From positions 6,400,501 through 6,464,500 of the forward strand of contig CM060831.1 of assembly GCA_030762175.1 (NCBI GenBank): a stretch of 64,000 nt of DNA, read 5' to 3'. Below, one piece after another: positions 22,850 through 35,449 of this stretch. Position numbers and translations under genes: made by a program. Below the pieces are notes generated by a model. The model did not search any database and had not been told where the DNA came from. It saw only the letters and a program-made list of their open reading frames with translations. Source of the DNA: Metallyticus violacea (lineage: Eukaryota > Arthropoda > Insecta > Mantodea > Metallyticidae). How positions within the stretch are numbered: position 1 is the first letter of the stretch; each line of letters opens with the position of its first letter.

Positions 22850-24350
22850 GTTTTGTGTTTATAATGAATGCCTGAGTTTGTCACACATGTTGGCAGTTCT
22901 ATAGCAAACTCATGTCACCATTGTTGCTGCACTTAATGCACATTATTATTTCAGAATGGCCTTGTGTTTATTGAAAGTCAAGTGTGTCTCTGTCATCTCC
23001 TTTTCATTTATTGTTTTGCCGATTCTCATCATAGTCCACATGTTGGCTATAGCAACCACTACTGACCTCTTTAGAGACAATATTATTCTACCTATTGGTG
23101 TAACAATTAAATTCAAATTTTAAAAAAATTAAGTATAGATAACCATTATTGAAGTGTGTTCACATTTTTTGGGCTGCTATTAAGGTTATAGAACGGCATG
23201 TGGTATACTCAGTTGCACCATCTTATTTTAAGTAGACTGATGCTAGGTAAATATCAATATTTTGTAGCTGTGGAAATCATTTAACATGGCACGGACTGCC
23301 ATTATAGTACTTGTATTACTATTTTCATATTAAAAAAAATAGGAACCAATAATTTTGAAAGCTGAAAATCTGCACCCAAACATTACCTTCTGACCATAGA
23401 GAGGTCATAAGAGGTCCTGTGAACTCATATCACTTCAATATCTTCTGTTCTGTTTGTTAACATTGCCACACAACTCAACATGTACTTCCTTCATCGGGCA
23501 ATATCACGTGTCCAATGAGATCTGCCTGCTGTGTTATCACCTAAATAAATTGCTCACAGAATGTCCTCCTTGCAGCACAATTGTGGTCACAAAGTTTATG
23601 TGGCACCTGAAGCTTGAATGGATGGAAATTCATATTTTTGTGCAAAATCCAACCCAGTGACCTTCTTGAGAGCTGAAGTGTTTGAGCATTTCTGAGTTCT
23701 GATCATTTGGGACTTAGTTGAATATCAATGCTTACATGGTCGACATTTTCCGGCATTTGGAAGTCCTTAGTTTGCCTCTAATCTTCTTATCTGCTGCAGT
23801 TCGAAGCTTGCTGGTCTGGAACATGTTCTCTAATGTTAAAATGTCTAAATTTTTGCTGCATCACTATTACAGAATTGCTGTTTTTTATATACAAAAAATC
23901 AGTTACAGTAAAGCACAATGTTACTAGCATTATTTACATATTGTTTACTAAATAGTGTTGCTTGGTGATCATACCTCTAGCTACCACCCACTCTTCATTT
24001 TTCATTTTCAACAAAGTTCTGCGCATGTCCAAATGACAAATGAATACTACCCCATTCTATATTATGAGTTCAAAAGCATTAATGTTTCCAATGATTCATA
24101 TTTATTGGCTCTCTCTGAATAAATAATGCATTCCTTAAAAATCAGCTGGCAAGACTTCTTCAAAACAGTACTAAGATTCCTTTCCCTGTACAACAAAGAA
24201 AGCACATGCAATTAATAATATTATTTTCAGAAGCTGCCGCTCACTGAACTCTATTTTGAATTGACTATTTAGTAATTAACTCACTAATTCAAGAAATGAT
24301 CACAGCAAAATATACACAACAATTATATACTGCTACATGATACATTAGAT
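22850..24350. other. Intron, no clear feature
   Basis: Several short ORFs (for example 23454-23660 and 23718-23927) show no recognisable motif. The sequence may be old transposon debris, but nothing could be named. Confidence 0.45.
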
Positions 24351-24354
24351 TAGG

Positions 24355-24605
24355 TTTGTTTATTTAAGGATACTCTTTGGTCATTAGCATCCTATTCAAT
24401 TCAAAGTGTGATATGACCAGTTAAATTTGCTCATAATCTTTCACGAATGGGGTTCCTTTACATGCCATAAATCTATAACAAAAACCAACAGCTTTACTTT
24501 CCTTCCAAATGATGCCATGTTTTGGATTTTTATTCCCTATAAAGCCATTGACCCTGACCAGGTTGAACCCTTGACCTTGAATCTATGAGGCAAAACATGA
24601 TACAC
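24355..24605 (-). mobile_element. S2 SINE copy, diverged
   Basis: Family blocks in order: ttaaggatactctttggtca, cagctttactttccttccaa, ttgaccctgaccaggttgaa (B box, plus sense) and gaatctatgaggcaaaacatg (anticodon region). Confidence 0.8.
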
Positions 24606-25228
24606 AGTTTTAATGCTGTAATTAGATTCATTTTAAAAGCCACTTAACAGCTTCGCCACTGCTTCAAACTCTCAACAATTCAACTGACTGAATACTCTTA
24701 TTGTTCTATGCCTAATGGCTATATGTTGCCTTAGCAAACAATTTACCTTTAGAGAAAAATCATTTATTACACAATGTGCATTGCATGATTAAGTTAGTGA
24801 AGACCTTTCAACTTTCAATTCTGATTTTATTTATATGCTGTCAAAGATAATTTTTTTTCTGTTTATTTTGTATGCTGATTCAAAAAACACTTTCTGAAAC
24901 TAATAAAAATAATTCAGCATCTATGTATTAATTACAAACATCCAATAGGAAAACATTTAGAGCAAAAATGCTTAACATATATAATATTAAAAAGTACAAA
25001 GCAGAAGTTTCAAGCAAGTTAAATACTTAAAAGCATTACATGCAAGCCTGGGACAACAAAGCAGACAGAAGGTGGCTACATGCAACGTGGCTTACACACA
25101 TTTCTGCTTCTTATGTCCTTGAAAACTAAAACATCCTCAGTATGAGATGCTTGTGTGAAAAAGATAAAAGAAAAACCAAAAGCTGCTCTAAACATTTAAT
25201 GAATTTCACACCTCGATACAACAATTAC

Positions 25229-25441
25229 CTTGATGACCAAGAGTTGAATTTCTATATCTAGTTGGCACATGATTGTTGTTGATGTTGATGTGGTTGTTGT
25301 TGTGGTTGTTGTTGTGATTTTTGAACAAGGGATTTCGATGTCGCAAGAAAGGTTGATGCTGAGCATTTGGATGCGACCCAGGTAGGAACTGAGGATAAAC
25401 ATGATGCGACCACTGAGGAAACAGGGGTCGTGCTCCCCCCT
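25229..25441 (-). CDS. Possible alternative neurobeachin exon, His/Asn-rich
   Basis: The minus strand is open over this stretch: GGARPLFPQWSHHVYPQFLP, GSHPNAQHQPFLRHRNPLFK, then a (HNN)n run from CAA/CAC repeats and VPTRYRNSTLGHQ. The donor CATCAAG/gtaattg (25228-25227) is good. With the acceptor caatag at 25442-25443 the exon is phase 1/1, and would fit between 52796-52991 and 16108-16238 without a frame change. That acceptor lacks a pyrimidine tract; the better acceptor (gtttcctcag, exon end 25412) gives the wrong phase. The low-complexity run alone could also produce the open frame. Confidence 0.3.
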
Positions 25442-26255
25442 CTATTGTGTCAGCATTCCAGAGAAACAACATATAATTAGGCCTCTGTTCCCAACCATGC
25501 ATCACTTTGAACAGTGTAAAGTAAATTACACAGTCTTCACACAAAAAGTGTAACTGTGAACATTCTTTCTCTCAGCTTTGATCCATTACAGCAGTATATA
25601 GTGTAACAAAAGAAAATTGTTCTATGTCAAAACTATCTGCTTTAAGTGCCACAAATTAACTTTAGGTTTTAGTTTCTGATTCCAAAGAACTAAAAATTTG
25701 TTATTTTTAACTATTTAAATATTTTATTTTCTTTTAAATAAATAATAAATTGAAGTATGCAGCCAAATTAGGGTCTACATTTTATAGGTTATAATCTGTG
25801 TTTTTCTTTCATTTATAAAGTTAGACCTAACAATACTTTTACCAGCTACCAACACAGGCAATGTTTTGATAGCAGGAAACAAATCTTCATTCTGTGTTAC
25901 ATAGGGCACTCAAAAAGTTTTGCATCTAAGCCTATAAGCTGTTATATGAATGAATCTATTTCTTCCAATTTCTAATTTACATGAATATTTCACAAACAGT
26001 AAACACGTTAAAATCAAAGTAAGTAATTTACATTTCCATATTCTCAATACACGTAAACTTTCCACTATTAAAACATTTAAATTTCCCACTTAATCACCCT
26101 GACTTTATGGAGTTGCATTACTTCTATACCCCATACCAGGTTGAGTATGTATTGGGGATATACCGAGGGTGCCAAAAATGTATACACACTTTCACAGTAG
26201 ATATCTATTTAATATATTTAAAAGTTGGACCGAAAAACAACAGTAATGTGTAGTA

Positions 26256-26404
26256 CGATGTTCTGTAAACCGATGTGACTCCCAAACATTATGATAGCAT
26301 TGCTATGTAACAGGTAAAGCAATAATGAACAAAGGAAGCCAAGGTTGTCGTATGATGTTCTGTAAACAGATGTTGTGACTCACATTACTTATGCTAGCAT
26401 TGCT
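26256..26404. repeat. Two-copy tandem repeat, unit about 96 bp
   Basis: cgatgttctgtaaaccgatg...gatagcattgct at 26256-26306 recurs at 26352-26404 with a few changes. The upstream stretch gagggtgccaaaaatgtata (26166) resembles the end of a DDE-type transposon, so this may be a partial element. Confidence 0.6.
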
Positions 26405-26479
26405 ACAACAACGTATACGTTGCCTGTATATCTCAATAAGAAAGTAGAAAAATTCAAAAACAAATAATATCACCATACC

Positions 26480-27075
26480 TGCAAAGAAGATCATATGTAC
26501 AAGAAATTCACATTCCACCCATTGTCACACTAGAAATTCCAGAAGATATTTGAAGATATGGAAAATTATTTTGGCTACAGTGAACAAATACAGTTTTAAA
26601 ACCCTACTAAAAACCAATACAAAAGACAAAGTTCTGCCAGGAAAACAATCAAGCACTTATGAAATAGTTACAAAGACTGCAATATGAAATATATATATAT
26701 ATATTTACACACACAAAAAGAAAAGAAACATTACCCTGCAGTTTAAGGAACAAATGAGAAATGTAAAATATAAATATACGGGGAAATCAGCAATAGCATT
26801 ACCATTTTTGATAAAAAAAAATATGAATTCCAAAATGAAACTCTTATAAGATCTTCAGAAGCCCAAAGAATTAAGACTATGGGAGATTATATACAAAAAC
26901 AATGAAAATTTAGTTAATTTTGATCTTCCAAATAACAATAACCTCTCCACCAAATTCATAAAATCTACTGAGCAAATTCTGACTACCATGCTGGGAAGCT
27001 GATAGTGAACCATGTTGATGATGAAGGCAATAACCTTCAAAACATGTCCAAGTAAGTGGAACAAAATTAGTGAAA
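26480..27075 (+). pseudogene. PLE fragment: GIY-YIG region and 3' end
   Basis: Decayed plus-strand frames match the copy at 57130-57550 step by step (aagaaattcacattccaccc, acaaagttctgccaggaaaa, tgcaatatgaaatata, taaggaacaaatgagaaatg). This covers the linker and endonuclease of a PLE. The 3' end at 27015-27049 has a hammerhead-like core with a different stem II (GAAGG/CCTTC) followed by AAAAC, ATGTC and caagtaagtggaac. A (TA)n run interrupts it near 26690. Confidence 0.78.
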
Positions 27076-27084
27076 TTTGAGTGA

Positions 27085-28640
27085 TATCCTCATTACAAAT
27101 TTCATAATTATACTGTATTTTATTGTGAAAATTCCTGCTATTTAAAACTACAAATAATTATAATGTTCATTTCAAGATGATCTACTTATTTAGTTAAATC
27201 ATATGGCTGACGAGAGCATGCTATCTCCAAGTTTGATTTTCTTAGAATCCTCCTATGTCAGAGTAGATCCTTATTCAACCACATACTTCAAGTGTGCAAT
27301 TATAACAGTACAATTTCTGTTGTTCTTTACAAAAGATTAACCATTTTTCTTTTTGAATTTTATTATTTATTTTTTAACAGAATGCTAGTTGCAAAATACA
27401 GGTGAGACTTGATGTTCTTTACAAAAGATTAACTATTTTTCTTTTTGTGGAAACAAAAATTCATTGAAATGAATTTGAATTATTTATTTTTTAACAGATA
27501 GCTAGTTGCAAATACACATGAGACTTGATTTTGTTAAAAGATCAGTCAATTAATGTAAATGATAATTCCTGGCACACATGATTCAGTAATGTGGGTCAAA
27601 ATAGATTCAGTAAATTGCATTTCTTTCACAATTTTTACAAAAGGCAAATAAAAATTGTTACATCTGTATATAAAAACTATTCAAAACTGATATCTGATTA
27701 ATAAAGGACAAATGATTAAGAGATAGTATGTTCAGAATAGCGAGAATTATATATATGCACTCTATAATAGAATTTTAGAAAAATACCCAGGCATTAGTTT
27801 ACATTTCTGGACAAGATCACAGTTTGTTAAGGAAATACATGTATCCACCTAGTATTAATAAGATGAAAGCTGAAAGGAAATCACTTTATAGACAAAAGAT
27901 AAAAGTTAGCAATGACAAACACAAAACATTTACACTTTCACGGAAGCTTGAAGACAGACCTAATGTTGTACTTGAAAAAAAGATATAGCATTTCTTTCAT
28001 TAGAGCCCAGATTTCTGACTCACAACTCAAAGACTGTACCTCAAAAGCAAAAAAAGTGTAAGATGTTAAATTAAGCATCCCAGCATCAGAACATGATCCT
28101 TTTGTTTAACAGAAGCCAAAATTAAAACAGTTAGTATTGGTAGTACCACAGTTCTTAGCTCATGCAATTTATTAATGTAAAGGTAAATTTCAAGTTATTG
28201 TTTACTTTACAGGAACCCCTATTATGCACATCAAGCTATAGTGATGATAATGGTTTACCAATTGCAAATATCATGGGATGAATAGTGGAGTTACCTCACA
28301 GGGCAACATTAACGTCTTTTGAACCATGATTACATTCCAACATCAATGACATCCAATTCTTCAATAACTGAGATATTGTCACTGCCATTACCGCTGATAA
28401 GTCCTGCATTTATATTTTATGCCTTGCTTTCCTATGATTAAGGTACTGTTTGTCTTAGGGCCATATTCAGTCACTCAACCTTAACTTAGCTTATAGTCTC
28501 TCAAATAAGAGCTTAGCGTGCCTACTTAGTTTTATCATAAATAATGTCACAACTTTTGAGGGTAGCTGTACTTTCTGCCCTTTTAACAGCCTGAACATTC
28601 CACAGTTGCAGTGCTGTGGTGATTCATGAGGCAGCGGCGG
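27085..28640. other. Intron, low-information
   Basis: Two imperfect direct copies of attaac(c/t)atttttctttttg...ttatttattttttaacag lie at about 27335-27400 and 27425-27510. A weak 70-bp minus-strand exon-like stretch is at 28334-28403 (see findings). No gene was identified. Confidence 0.45.
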
Positions 28641-28779
28641 ACAGTTGTTTGGGTTAGTTTTCAAGATGGAATGGGGCTATTACAAAAGCTGTGGTAGCTT
28701 TAATTAGGTAAAATCCCAAGGTGAGTATTCAAAATTATCCAAAAACTTAAAATAATAAGCAGGAGGTTCATGCACCACA

Positions 28780-29640
28780 CTGTCCAGGGATTTTTGGGGA
28801 TTGAAACTGAGTAAGACCATCACAAGCAAGAAAGCTCACTCATTGTGTGCACTCCAAAATTGGTGAAAGTAGAAGTGGCACATGTGGGAAAAATTTGGTA
28901 TGGAGACGGTCCGTGCTAGCTCATGAGTTGAAAATTTTAAAGTGTCTTATGTCTTGCACACTGAGCAGTGACCTAGGATTCCATGCTTGCAAACAATGGA
29001 AAGTACATTTCACAAGTGAGCTGAAGCACTAGAGGCTCTTAAAATCAAAATATTCACTTCAGCATTAAGCAGCAAATGGGAATCAAAGAATTCTTTTCAC
29101 TGATGAAAAGTTTTTCAGTGTTGAGGAGAATTTCAATGCCAAAAATGGAAGGGTATTTGCCAAGGTTCCAAGAGTCCAGAGCGGCCATCACCTGCATCTG
29201 TTGCTGAGGTGGGGTGTGAGCTAAGAAGGTACCATGGAGCTCCATTTCTGTGAAAAAGGGATCAAAACATCAGCCAAAGTGTACCAGGAGACTGTGCTGG
29301 AGAGACTGGTCATGAACCTCAATGACACCCTCTTCCATGGACAAAGCTGGAGCTTCAGAAAGGATTCAGCCCCAGCACTTAAGGCTTGGAAAACTCAGGA
29401 GTGACTTGATTATATTTTGGAAGGGCCTTCTGCAAATCTGGATCTAAACCCCCTGATTACAACTTGTGGTCCAAGCTTCAGGAGATGGCTTGCAAGAGGA
29501 AATATTCAAATATTGAAAGTTTGAAGAGTTCTCTTCGAAAGGCAGCAGCAGATTTCCTGATGGTAGTGTTGCATAATTAAATAGATGAGTGGCTACAAAG
29601 ACTTAAGGACTGTGTGCTTGCCAGAGGTGATCATTTATGA
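28780..29640 (+). pseudogene. DDE transposase relic, nearly full length
   Basis: Plus-strand reading in several frames gives SKIGESRSGTCGKNLVWRRS (N-terminal part), ILFTDEKFFSVEENFNAKNG (catalytic D in FTDEK), GTMELHFCEKGIKTSAKVYQ, then WSFRKDSAPALKAW (second catalytic D) and LDLNPPDYNLWSKLQEMACK (third). This order and wording match an IS630/mariner-superfamily transposase widespread in insects. Stops and frameshifts make it inactive. A second, shorter relative is at 30285-30530. Confidence 0.82.
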
Positions 29641-30284
29641 TGTGTGTAAATTTATTTAGGAGCTTAAAAGAGAACTATAATGAGGAAAATATATATGAAA
29701 AATAATGGAAAAAGAACCCTCTGATGTGAAGAATTACCTGAAGTACTGATTGAATCTCTGATTTATGGAATTCCAGTAGGAGATTATTGATGAACCAAAT
29801 ACAGAGTTTAGCAGAGGACCATGGATGTTACATAGGGGTATTCTAATTATGTAGTTATTATACTATTTAGTATGAATGAATGAATTTGTTAATCACTAAT
29901 TTCTTTACATTTCTCATTATAAATTTGTACATTAAATTTCATATAATACTAAAGCTTCCTCCCTGCTTAATTAACTTTTGACTAAATTTCTCTCCTTGAG
30001 AGTTGCTTATTTCTTAGGACCTTATACACACTAACATCCCATATTATTTAGTATTGCTTCAGGAATTGAAACAAGAATAATTATGTTTAATTTTAAATTA
30101 AGTAAAGAAATGTACTGTAACACAAATTATATTTGTGGGGGTTTAGCATAAGAATGGCCAGGGCCAAATAGGTGAAGACCTCTTGTATTTATTTAGTCTT
30201 AGCTATTTTAATCAGTCAACAGCAGACTGTGGAAGGATGATGTCCTTGTGCACTTTTATCAAAAGAAGCTTTAGCAAAAAATAC

Positions 30285-30530
30285 AGATTGTAAGACAAGA
30301 TCCACCCAAACTTGGCTTGAAAGAAATGTTCCAGATTCTATTAGTGCTCAGGAATGGCCTTCTAGTCCTGAACCTCTTGGGCTACAAACTGTAGTTAGTG
30401 CTTAAGGATGTGGTTTGAAGTCTCAAGTGGACCTTGGAGTCATCAGTGGCAGATTTTCTAATGTAGATAGTGTGTGATGCTATAGATGAATGGCCAGGGA
30501 AACTATGATCATGTATTGAGGGCAAAGAGG
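30285..30530 (+). pseudogene. DDE transposase fragment, same family as 28780-29640
   Basis: Reads TRSTQTWLERNVPDSISAQE followed by WPSSPEPLGLQT and a tail resembling the C-terminus of the neighbouring relic. Only the last third remains. Confidence 0.65.
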
Positions 30531-31267
30531 TCATTTTGAGAAATGACTGGTACTAAACACTTGAAACACATGAAGAATGTATCAAAAACAGATGAAAGAA
30601 TATTAAAATATCTTGTAGTTACTCAACTAAAAGCTTATAAAAATGTTTATTGCAAGACTAGTTGCTTAACAAACAATTACAAATTTAATCCTTCATAATT
30701 CTTAGTGTCCTTAAAAATCACATGATGAAATATATGCATAAGGTTTCCAACCCTATTCAGCAAGGATAGCATGAAAATGTCTGTAGTGTGTTTACATACA
30801 TTTCAGCATTAACATTTGTGTCAAAGAAAGCACAGTTTTTATTGCACACAAAGCATTGTTTTACCAGAACTTTGCATCTTTTATACACTCATTCATTGTG
30901 ACATGGTGCCATTCAGTAACATTGATTTTTGGTGATGAACTTCTCCAATGATATAAAATTTTATTTCACCAGAAAACACTATTCCTAAATCAGACAACTG
31001 TTGTAAGTTTTTTTTTAGAATTCTTTATACTGCTTCACTCCGCCCTCATCATCAACGAACTTTCAGCCTTTTTAAATTTCTAAATGAATATACTAATAGT
31101 GTTATATGTGGTATGCTTGGCATGTTTCTCATTAAAAGCCCATGAGAGCTTTCAAACCAGTGACCAAAATCATTTCAATACATTATTTCATCAAAAGCAA
31201 TCTTGAGTATTATTCAATAAAAGTTATCTGGTCATAAACACTAGCAGCAAGACAATCAAGAATTGGT

Positions 31268-31270
31268 GAG

Positions 31271-31297
<27 letters not shown>
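31268..31297. repeat. (TA)n microsatellite at the PLE 5' edge
   Basis: About 14 TA units directly upstream of the PLE coding remnant at 31299. A (TA)n run also lies inside the PLE derivative at 1361-1386. Confidence 0.9.
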
Positions 31298-31298
<1 letters not shown>

Positions 31299-31302
<4 letters not shown>

Positions 31303-33150
31303 GACGAAGGAAATAAAATAGTAATTTTGGACAAAAACAATTACATAAGCAGAATAAAAATTTTGTTTAAATGCGAAGAGTCCTCTAAATAGTTGCAATA
31401 AAAATTTAACCACAGCACCGAAAGAAGTTAAAAATAATACACAAAACTGAAAAGTAGAGTGTCACACATAGCAATCAAGTACTATCTAGACATTATTCAC
31501 TTCCTAAAATCCATAAAAATGATAAAAGCATGAGCCCATAATTAACAATACCAACTCACCCATATACAAAAGGCCAAAAATATTAAACGACAATTTTAAC
31601 TCTTTTAAAAAATTTCAAAGTTAGGGCATCAAAAATTAACAAAATTCAACAAATTTGTGATAGTTTCACTGTGTGGATTCCTATCTCAACTTACGTTTTA
31701 ATAAAAAAAAGGTTTAATGTGTTGACTTGATTTTAGTAGTTTTACTTTTAATTCAATATGATCAAAAATTAATTTGATTTGGTTAAAAAAACTTCAAAAT
31801 ATCAAAATTGCAACAGAAGACGTAATGGTTCTTTTGATGTAAAAGCCTTGTTATCCAATAGAAAATCTTATGCAAATGTTAAGGAAATGGTTAACCTTCT
31901 TAAATTTACAAATGGAAGAAATAGAAGACTTAATAAAGCTTACCAACATATGCATTCAGCAAAATTTCTTCAGTTTTAACCAAATTTTATCAAAAAGTTT
32001 CTGGTCTAGCAATGGGAAACCCCTGTCTTCATTTCTAGCAGATTTATTCACAAGCTCCTTTGAAATACTTATCACCACTGACTTCCCATAATTTTAAAGA
32101 CATGGTATCGGTATGTGAATAACATATTTTCAATAACACAAAAACATTCAATAGATGACCTGAAACTCCTTAATTTACAACATAAATCTATAAGTTTACT
32201 GTGGAAGAGGAGAAAAATAGGTTGCTAGCATACCTAGATTTAACAATTATAAGAAATTCCGACAGATTGAACTTTGTAATGCACAGAAGAGAGACACACA
32301 TAGAAAATTACATAAAAAATAACAGTCAAAACACCTTTTCCACACAAATATGCAGTGTTCTACAGCTTGGACACAGAATAATGAACAACCCACTCACAGA
32401 AACATGGTACAAAATGGAATAGCAACAAATAATTAATACAGCAATAATCAATGGTTTCAACAAAGACACAATAACAAAAATTAACAATAAATTTAAACAC
32501 AAAAATCTATAAGAGAGGTTTCCACACTGAAGAACATCAAAGAAAGATACAAATTCAAAGTTTTTACATATCATCCAATTTACTACAAGAAATTCAATAG
32601 GATATTCAAAGAACATGGCATAAAGTTAGCCCTAAAGAACAAATATAATATAAAAAATTTGCTATAGTCCACATTAAAAAACACCATACTAACAGAATAG
32701 AAATCAGGAATTTATGAAAATAAATGTATAGCTTAATTAAAAATACATGGGAAAAACGAAGAGAAATTTAAAATTTGGAGAAGGGAATACTTTAGTAATA
32801 TTTGCTTTAAGCCAAATGATAAATCAGCAGTGGCAGCTCACTTTTGGATCCAAAAGCACAAAATTAAACCAGAGGCTAAGCTGCTGAAAAAACTTCACAA
32901 CCAAATGGAGCTATCTACTTGGGAAAAAATTTTCATCCTGAAAAATAGGAAAAACTTAATGGACCAATGTTCCACCCATGGATTAACTCAGCAAATTCCT
33001 ATTTTAACCAACAGAGACTGCCATAAAAGCGTTATGGGATCCAATCACACATTGAGTAGTCGGTCAACAGCTGACGAAGGGAGTGATAGCCCCCAGGACA
33101 TGTCCTAATGTTGTATAAGTGGAGTTAGTATGAACATACAAATTCTAAAA
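31299..33150 (+). pseudogene. Penelope-like element, RT plus GIY-YIG, decayed
   Basis: The relic begins at the RT region ADEGNKIVILDKNNYISRI, continues with remnants of SFDVKALLS, SSNGKPLSSFLADLF (the MGSPLSP region) and a damaged catalytic site (RYVNNIFSIT, so YVDD has become YVNN), and then LLAYLDLTIIRNSDRLNFVM. It ends with an endonuclease remnant and SAVAAHFWIQKHKIKPEAK, LHNQMELSTWEKIFILKNR. The ORF 32830-33108 runs into the hammerhead-like core at 33069-33106 (CTGACGA, GGGAG, CATGTC, CTAA). A family B palindrome fragment interrupts it at about 31655-31770. The catalytic change and frameshifts show that it is dead. Confidence 0.85.
31655..31770 (-). mobile_element. Family B fragment inserted in PLE
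   Basis: gtttcactgtgtggattcct and gacttgattttagtagtttt followed by acttttaattcaatatgatc match the family B ends at 21385-21545 and 38905-39273. It breaks the PLE reading frame between the RT start and the SFDV region. Confidence 0.6.
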
Positions 33151-33159
33151 GAATAAAAA

Positions 33160-34560
33160 TTCTGTTCTATATATATGATGTGTGTCAGAAAATGCAATAA
33201 AGATGCCCTTTGCATTGGTTGATGTAATTTATATTCCCTATGTATGAAGATTTTTGAAAATCCTGTACAATGAATTCGACCAACTTCAAACTTCAGTGTA
33301 ATCTAATTCCTTTTAAGGTGAACAGCAATATGAATGAATTAAAAAAATAATGCACCAAATAATAGATTTAATAAAGTATATAAATAGCATTACTTGCAAA
33401 AGACTCCAACAAAGTCCAATAAATTCCCTAAAATGATGTAGAAACTGAAGTTAAAAAACTTTAACCCAAGTAATAATTTAAAGTGTAGAATTAAATTTTA
33501 CATATTAAGATCCCAAAAATTTGGGCTCAAACTTCAGCAACATCCCAGTGAAACCCTCATCAAGATATTTAGCAAAATAAGGAAGAAGACACAAAATGGA
33601 TTGGGTTTCTGGAGACATAAAGAGTGCACGCATGCACACACATAAATTGTCTCTCTTTATGCTAACAGTATAATAATCTCAGTCTTACAGTAAAAGGATA
33701 ACCAGATATTACCAATTGATCATTACAGCCTATTTTGCTGTGTTCGATGATTTAAATGAAATTTAAAAACCATAGCTTTTGTTGGCTACTGTGGCCAAAA
33801 TCATCAGTGGATTGAGTGAAAGTGTCTTGGAGAAGCAGAAAGGGACAGAACCACTAGAAGTGGGAGAGGGTAACAGTCTCCCACCACTGTTCACACTATG
33901 TTATATTTGTTTGTTATTATAGTTATACAAATATTAAATACCTTAGATTTTTAATTAATTATAATTATAATGGACCATATTTACAATATAAAAGTTTATC
34001 AAACTTGCATACAACATTGCTTATTGTTTATGTGTACTTGTCAACATTTGTTTGCCTTTTGCTGTCTAAATTAATTAATTTTCACAGATTTTAAAAATTC
34101 ACTACAGGAATAAATGAAATTTATAGATATCTATCTGTAACTCTGCATTTATATGCAGATAAGAATTAAATGTAAAATATGCGATCTGGGATTCTGTTCA
34201 AAATATAGCCAAAAAGAGGATTTCCTGAGAAATACAGGATAGTTGGTAATCCTACAGCACAGTGAAATGCAATTATGCCACACATGGGCTGGAGAGATCT
34301 ATTTTTACATTTTTATCATCATGTTTTCATGCACAATTGCATGTGCTCATAAAATTTCACTATTCATTAGTTTGAAAGTTAAAAAGGAAAGCTGAAAGGC
34401 CCACAGCAAGCAAAACACCTGATAAAGGGTAATTCTGATGAAAACAACCAAGGATTTACCATTCAGACGAAGTTAAAACAGTGAGTCACATGCTATTTAG
34501 TCCGGTGTGAAAATCTATAGAAAGTAACACGTTGCTATTGGAACGATTCTAGAACTATAT
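33160..34560. other. Intron, no recognised element
   Basis: AT-rich. 33790-33900 is locally G-rich (gaagtgggagagggtaacag) but neither strand gives a nameable motif. 34380-34560 may be the 5' part of the PLE end that follows. Confidence 0.4.
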
Positions 34561-34564
34561 AAAC

Positions 34565-34680
34565 TCACAGCTGAAGATGCAGGTAAAAACATGAAAATGT
34601 TCGATATAATTTAATGATAAGTAGAGCATAAGAGTATTAAATCAACTCACCAGCTAATTAAGAATATATGCTGGCATATT
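34565..34680 (+). mobile_element. PLE 3' end, decayed
   Basis: ctcacag, ctgaaga, tgcaggtaaaaac, atgaaaatgttc, then ataagtagagcataagagta and caactcaccagctaattaag. It aligns base by base with the reverse complement of the PLE end at 37940-38025, including the outer gactcactagctaatta block. The hammerhead-like core is degraded. Confidence 0.7.
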
Positions 34681-34694
34681 TCATATGAAAGACC

Positions 34695-34880
34695 ACTTCT
34701 GTGGTCTAGTGCTAGTGTATGCAACCACTAATTTGGAGGAGTGAGGTTTGAATGCCGTTCAGGTCTAGCTATCCAGGTAAAATTTTTACAGAGTTTTTTT
34801 TTTACCCTCCGAAGGTGAATAGCAGATGGCTTTAATTCACCAAATGTTGATTTGCAACATCATTAATTAAATTCATTTCA
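34695..34880 (+). mobile_element. Candidate tRNA-derived SINE (family S4)
   Basis: A box TGTGGTCTAGTGCTAG (about 34711) and B box GAGGTTTGAATGCC (about 34743) are followed by a unique body and an A/T-rich tail. Only one copy is seen in the window. Confidence 0.5.
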
Positions 34881-35194
34881 CACATGATTACAGACTTACA
34901 CACCTTCAGTGTTCACATCCAATTTACAGATGCCACAGGAGAAATAAAAAAAGGTGTTAAAAAATACTAGAGCAAAATTAGAAACATTAAAAACAGGTAT
35001 ATAAAATGGAACATTTCTATATTAAAATAAGAGGACATAGAGAGTGGGGATGAAACAGAAACACAAAAAGAAAACTTCTTTATGTGTTGTAAAAAAGAGG
35101 ACGAGGTAATCTAAGGGAGGACTTCCAATTAGCAGAACTGAATTGAATGAAATTTCCCTTAGCAATGTATTTAAATGAGAAGTAGCAGAGGGTT

Positions 35195-35445
35195 GTTGAT
35201 ATACTTTATTTATGGAAGCTTCTTTAATATCTCAGGTCATCAGCATCCCACTCAATTCAGGGCATGAAATGACTGATAAAGTTTTTATAGGCCTCTTCTT
35301 TCAGGCTTGAGGTTCTTTTACCTGCTGTAAATCTACAACACAGGACCCATGGCTTTACTTCTGAAGGAAGTAATACTTAGGATTTTGAAACCCGAAAAAA
35401 ATCTATTGACCCTGGTTAGTATTAAACCTGCAATCTTAGATAACT
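35195..35445 (-). mobile_element. S2 SINE copy
   Basis: Family blocks ttatttatggaagcttcttt, tctcaggtcatcagcatccc, aggcttgaggttcttttacc and a damaged B box (ggttagtattaaacctgcaa, plus sense). Confidence 0.85.
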
Positions 35446-35449
35446 TGAA

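Noticed and set aside
25196..25402. 68-aa minus ORF with a Thr run
   Set aside because: Frame-shifted reading of the CAA/CAC repeat also read as the (HNN)n run; it does not fit exon phases.
32326..32616. 96-aa hydrophobic minus ORF
   Set aside because: Antisense of the decayed PLE at 31299-33150.
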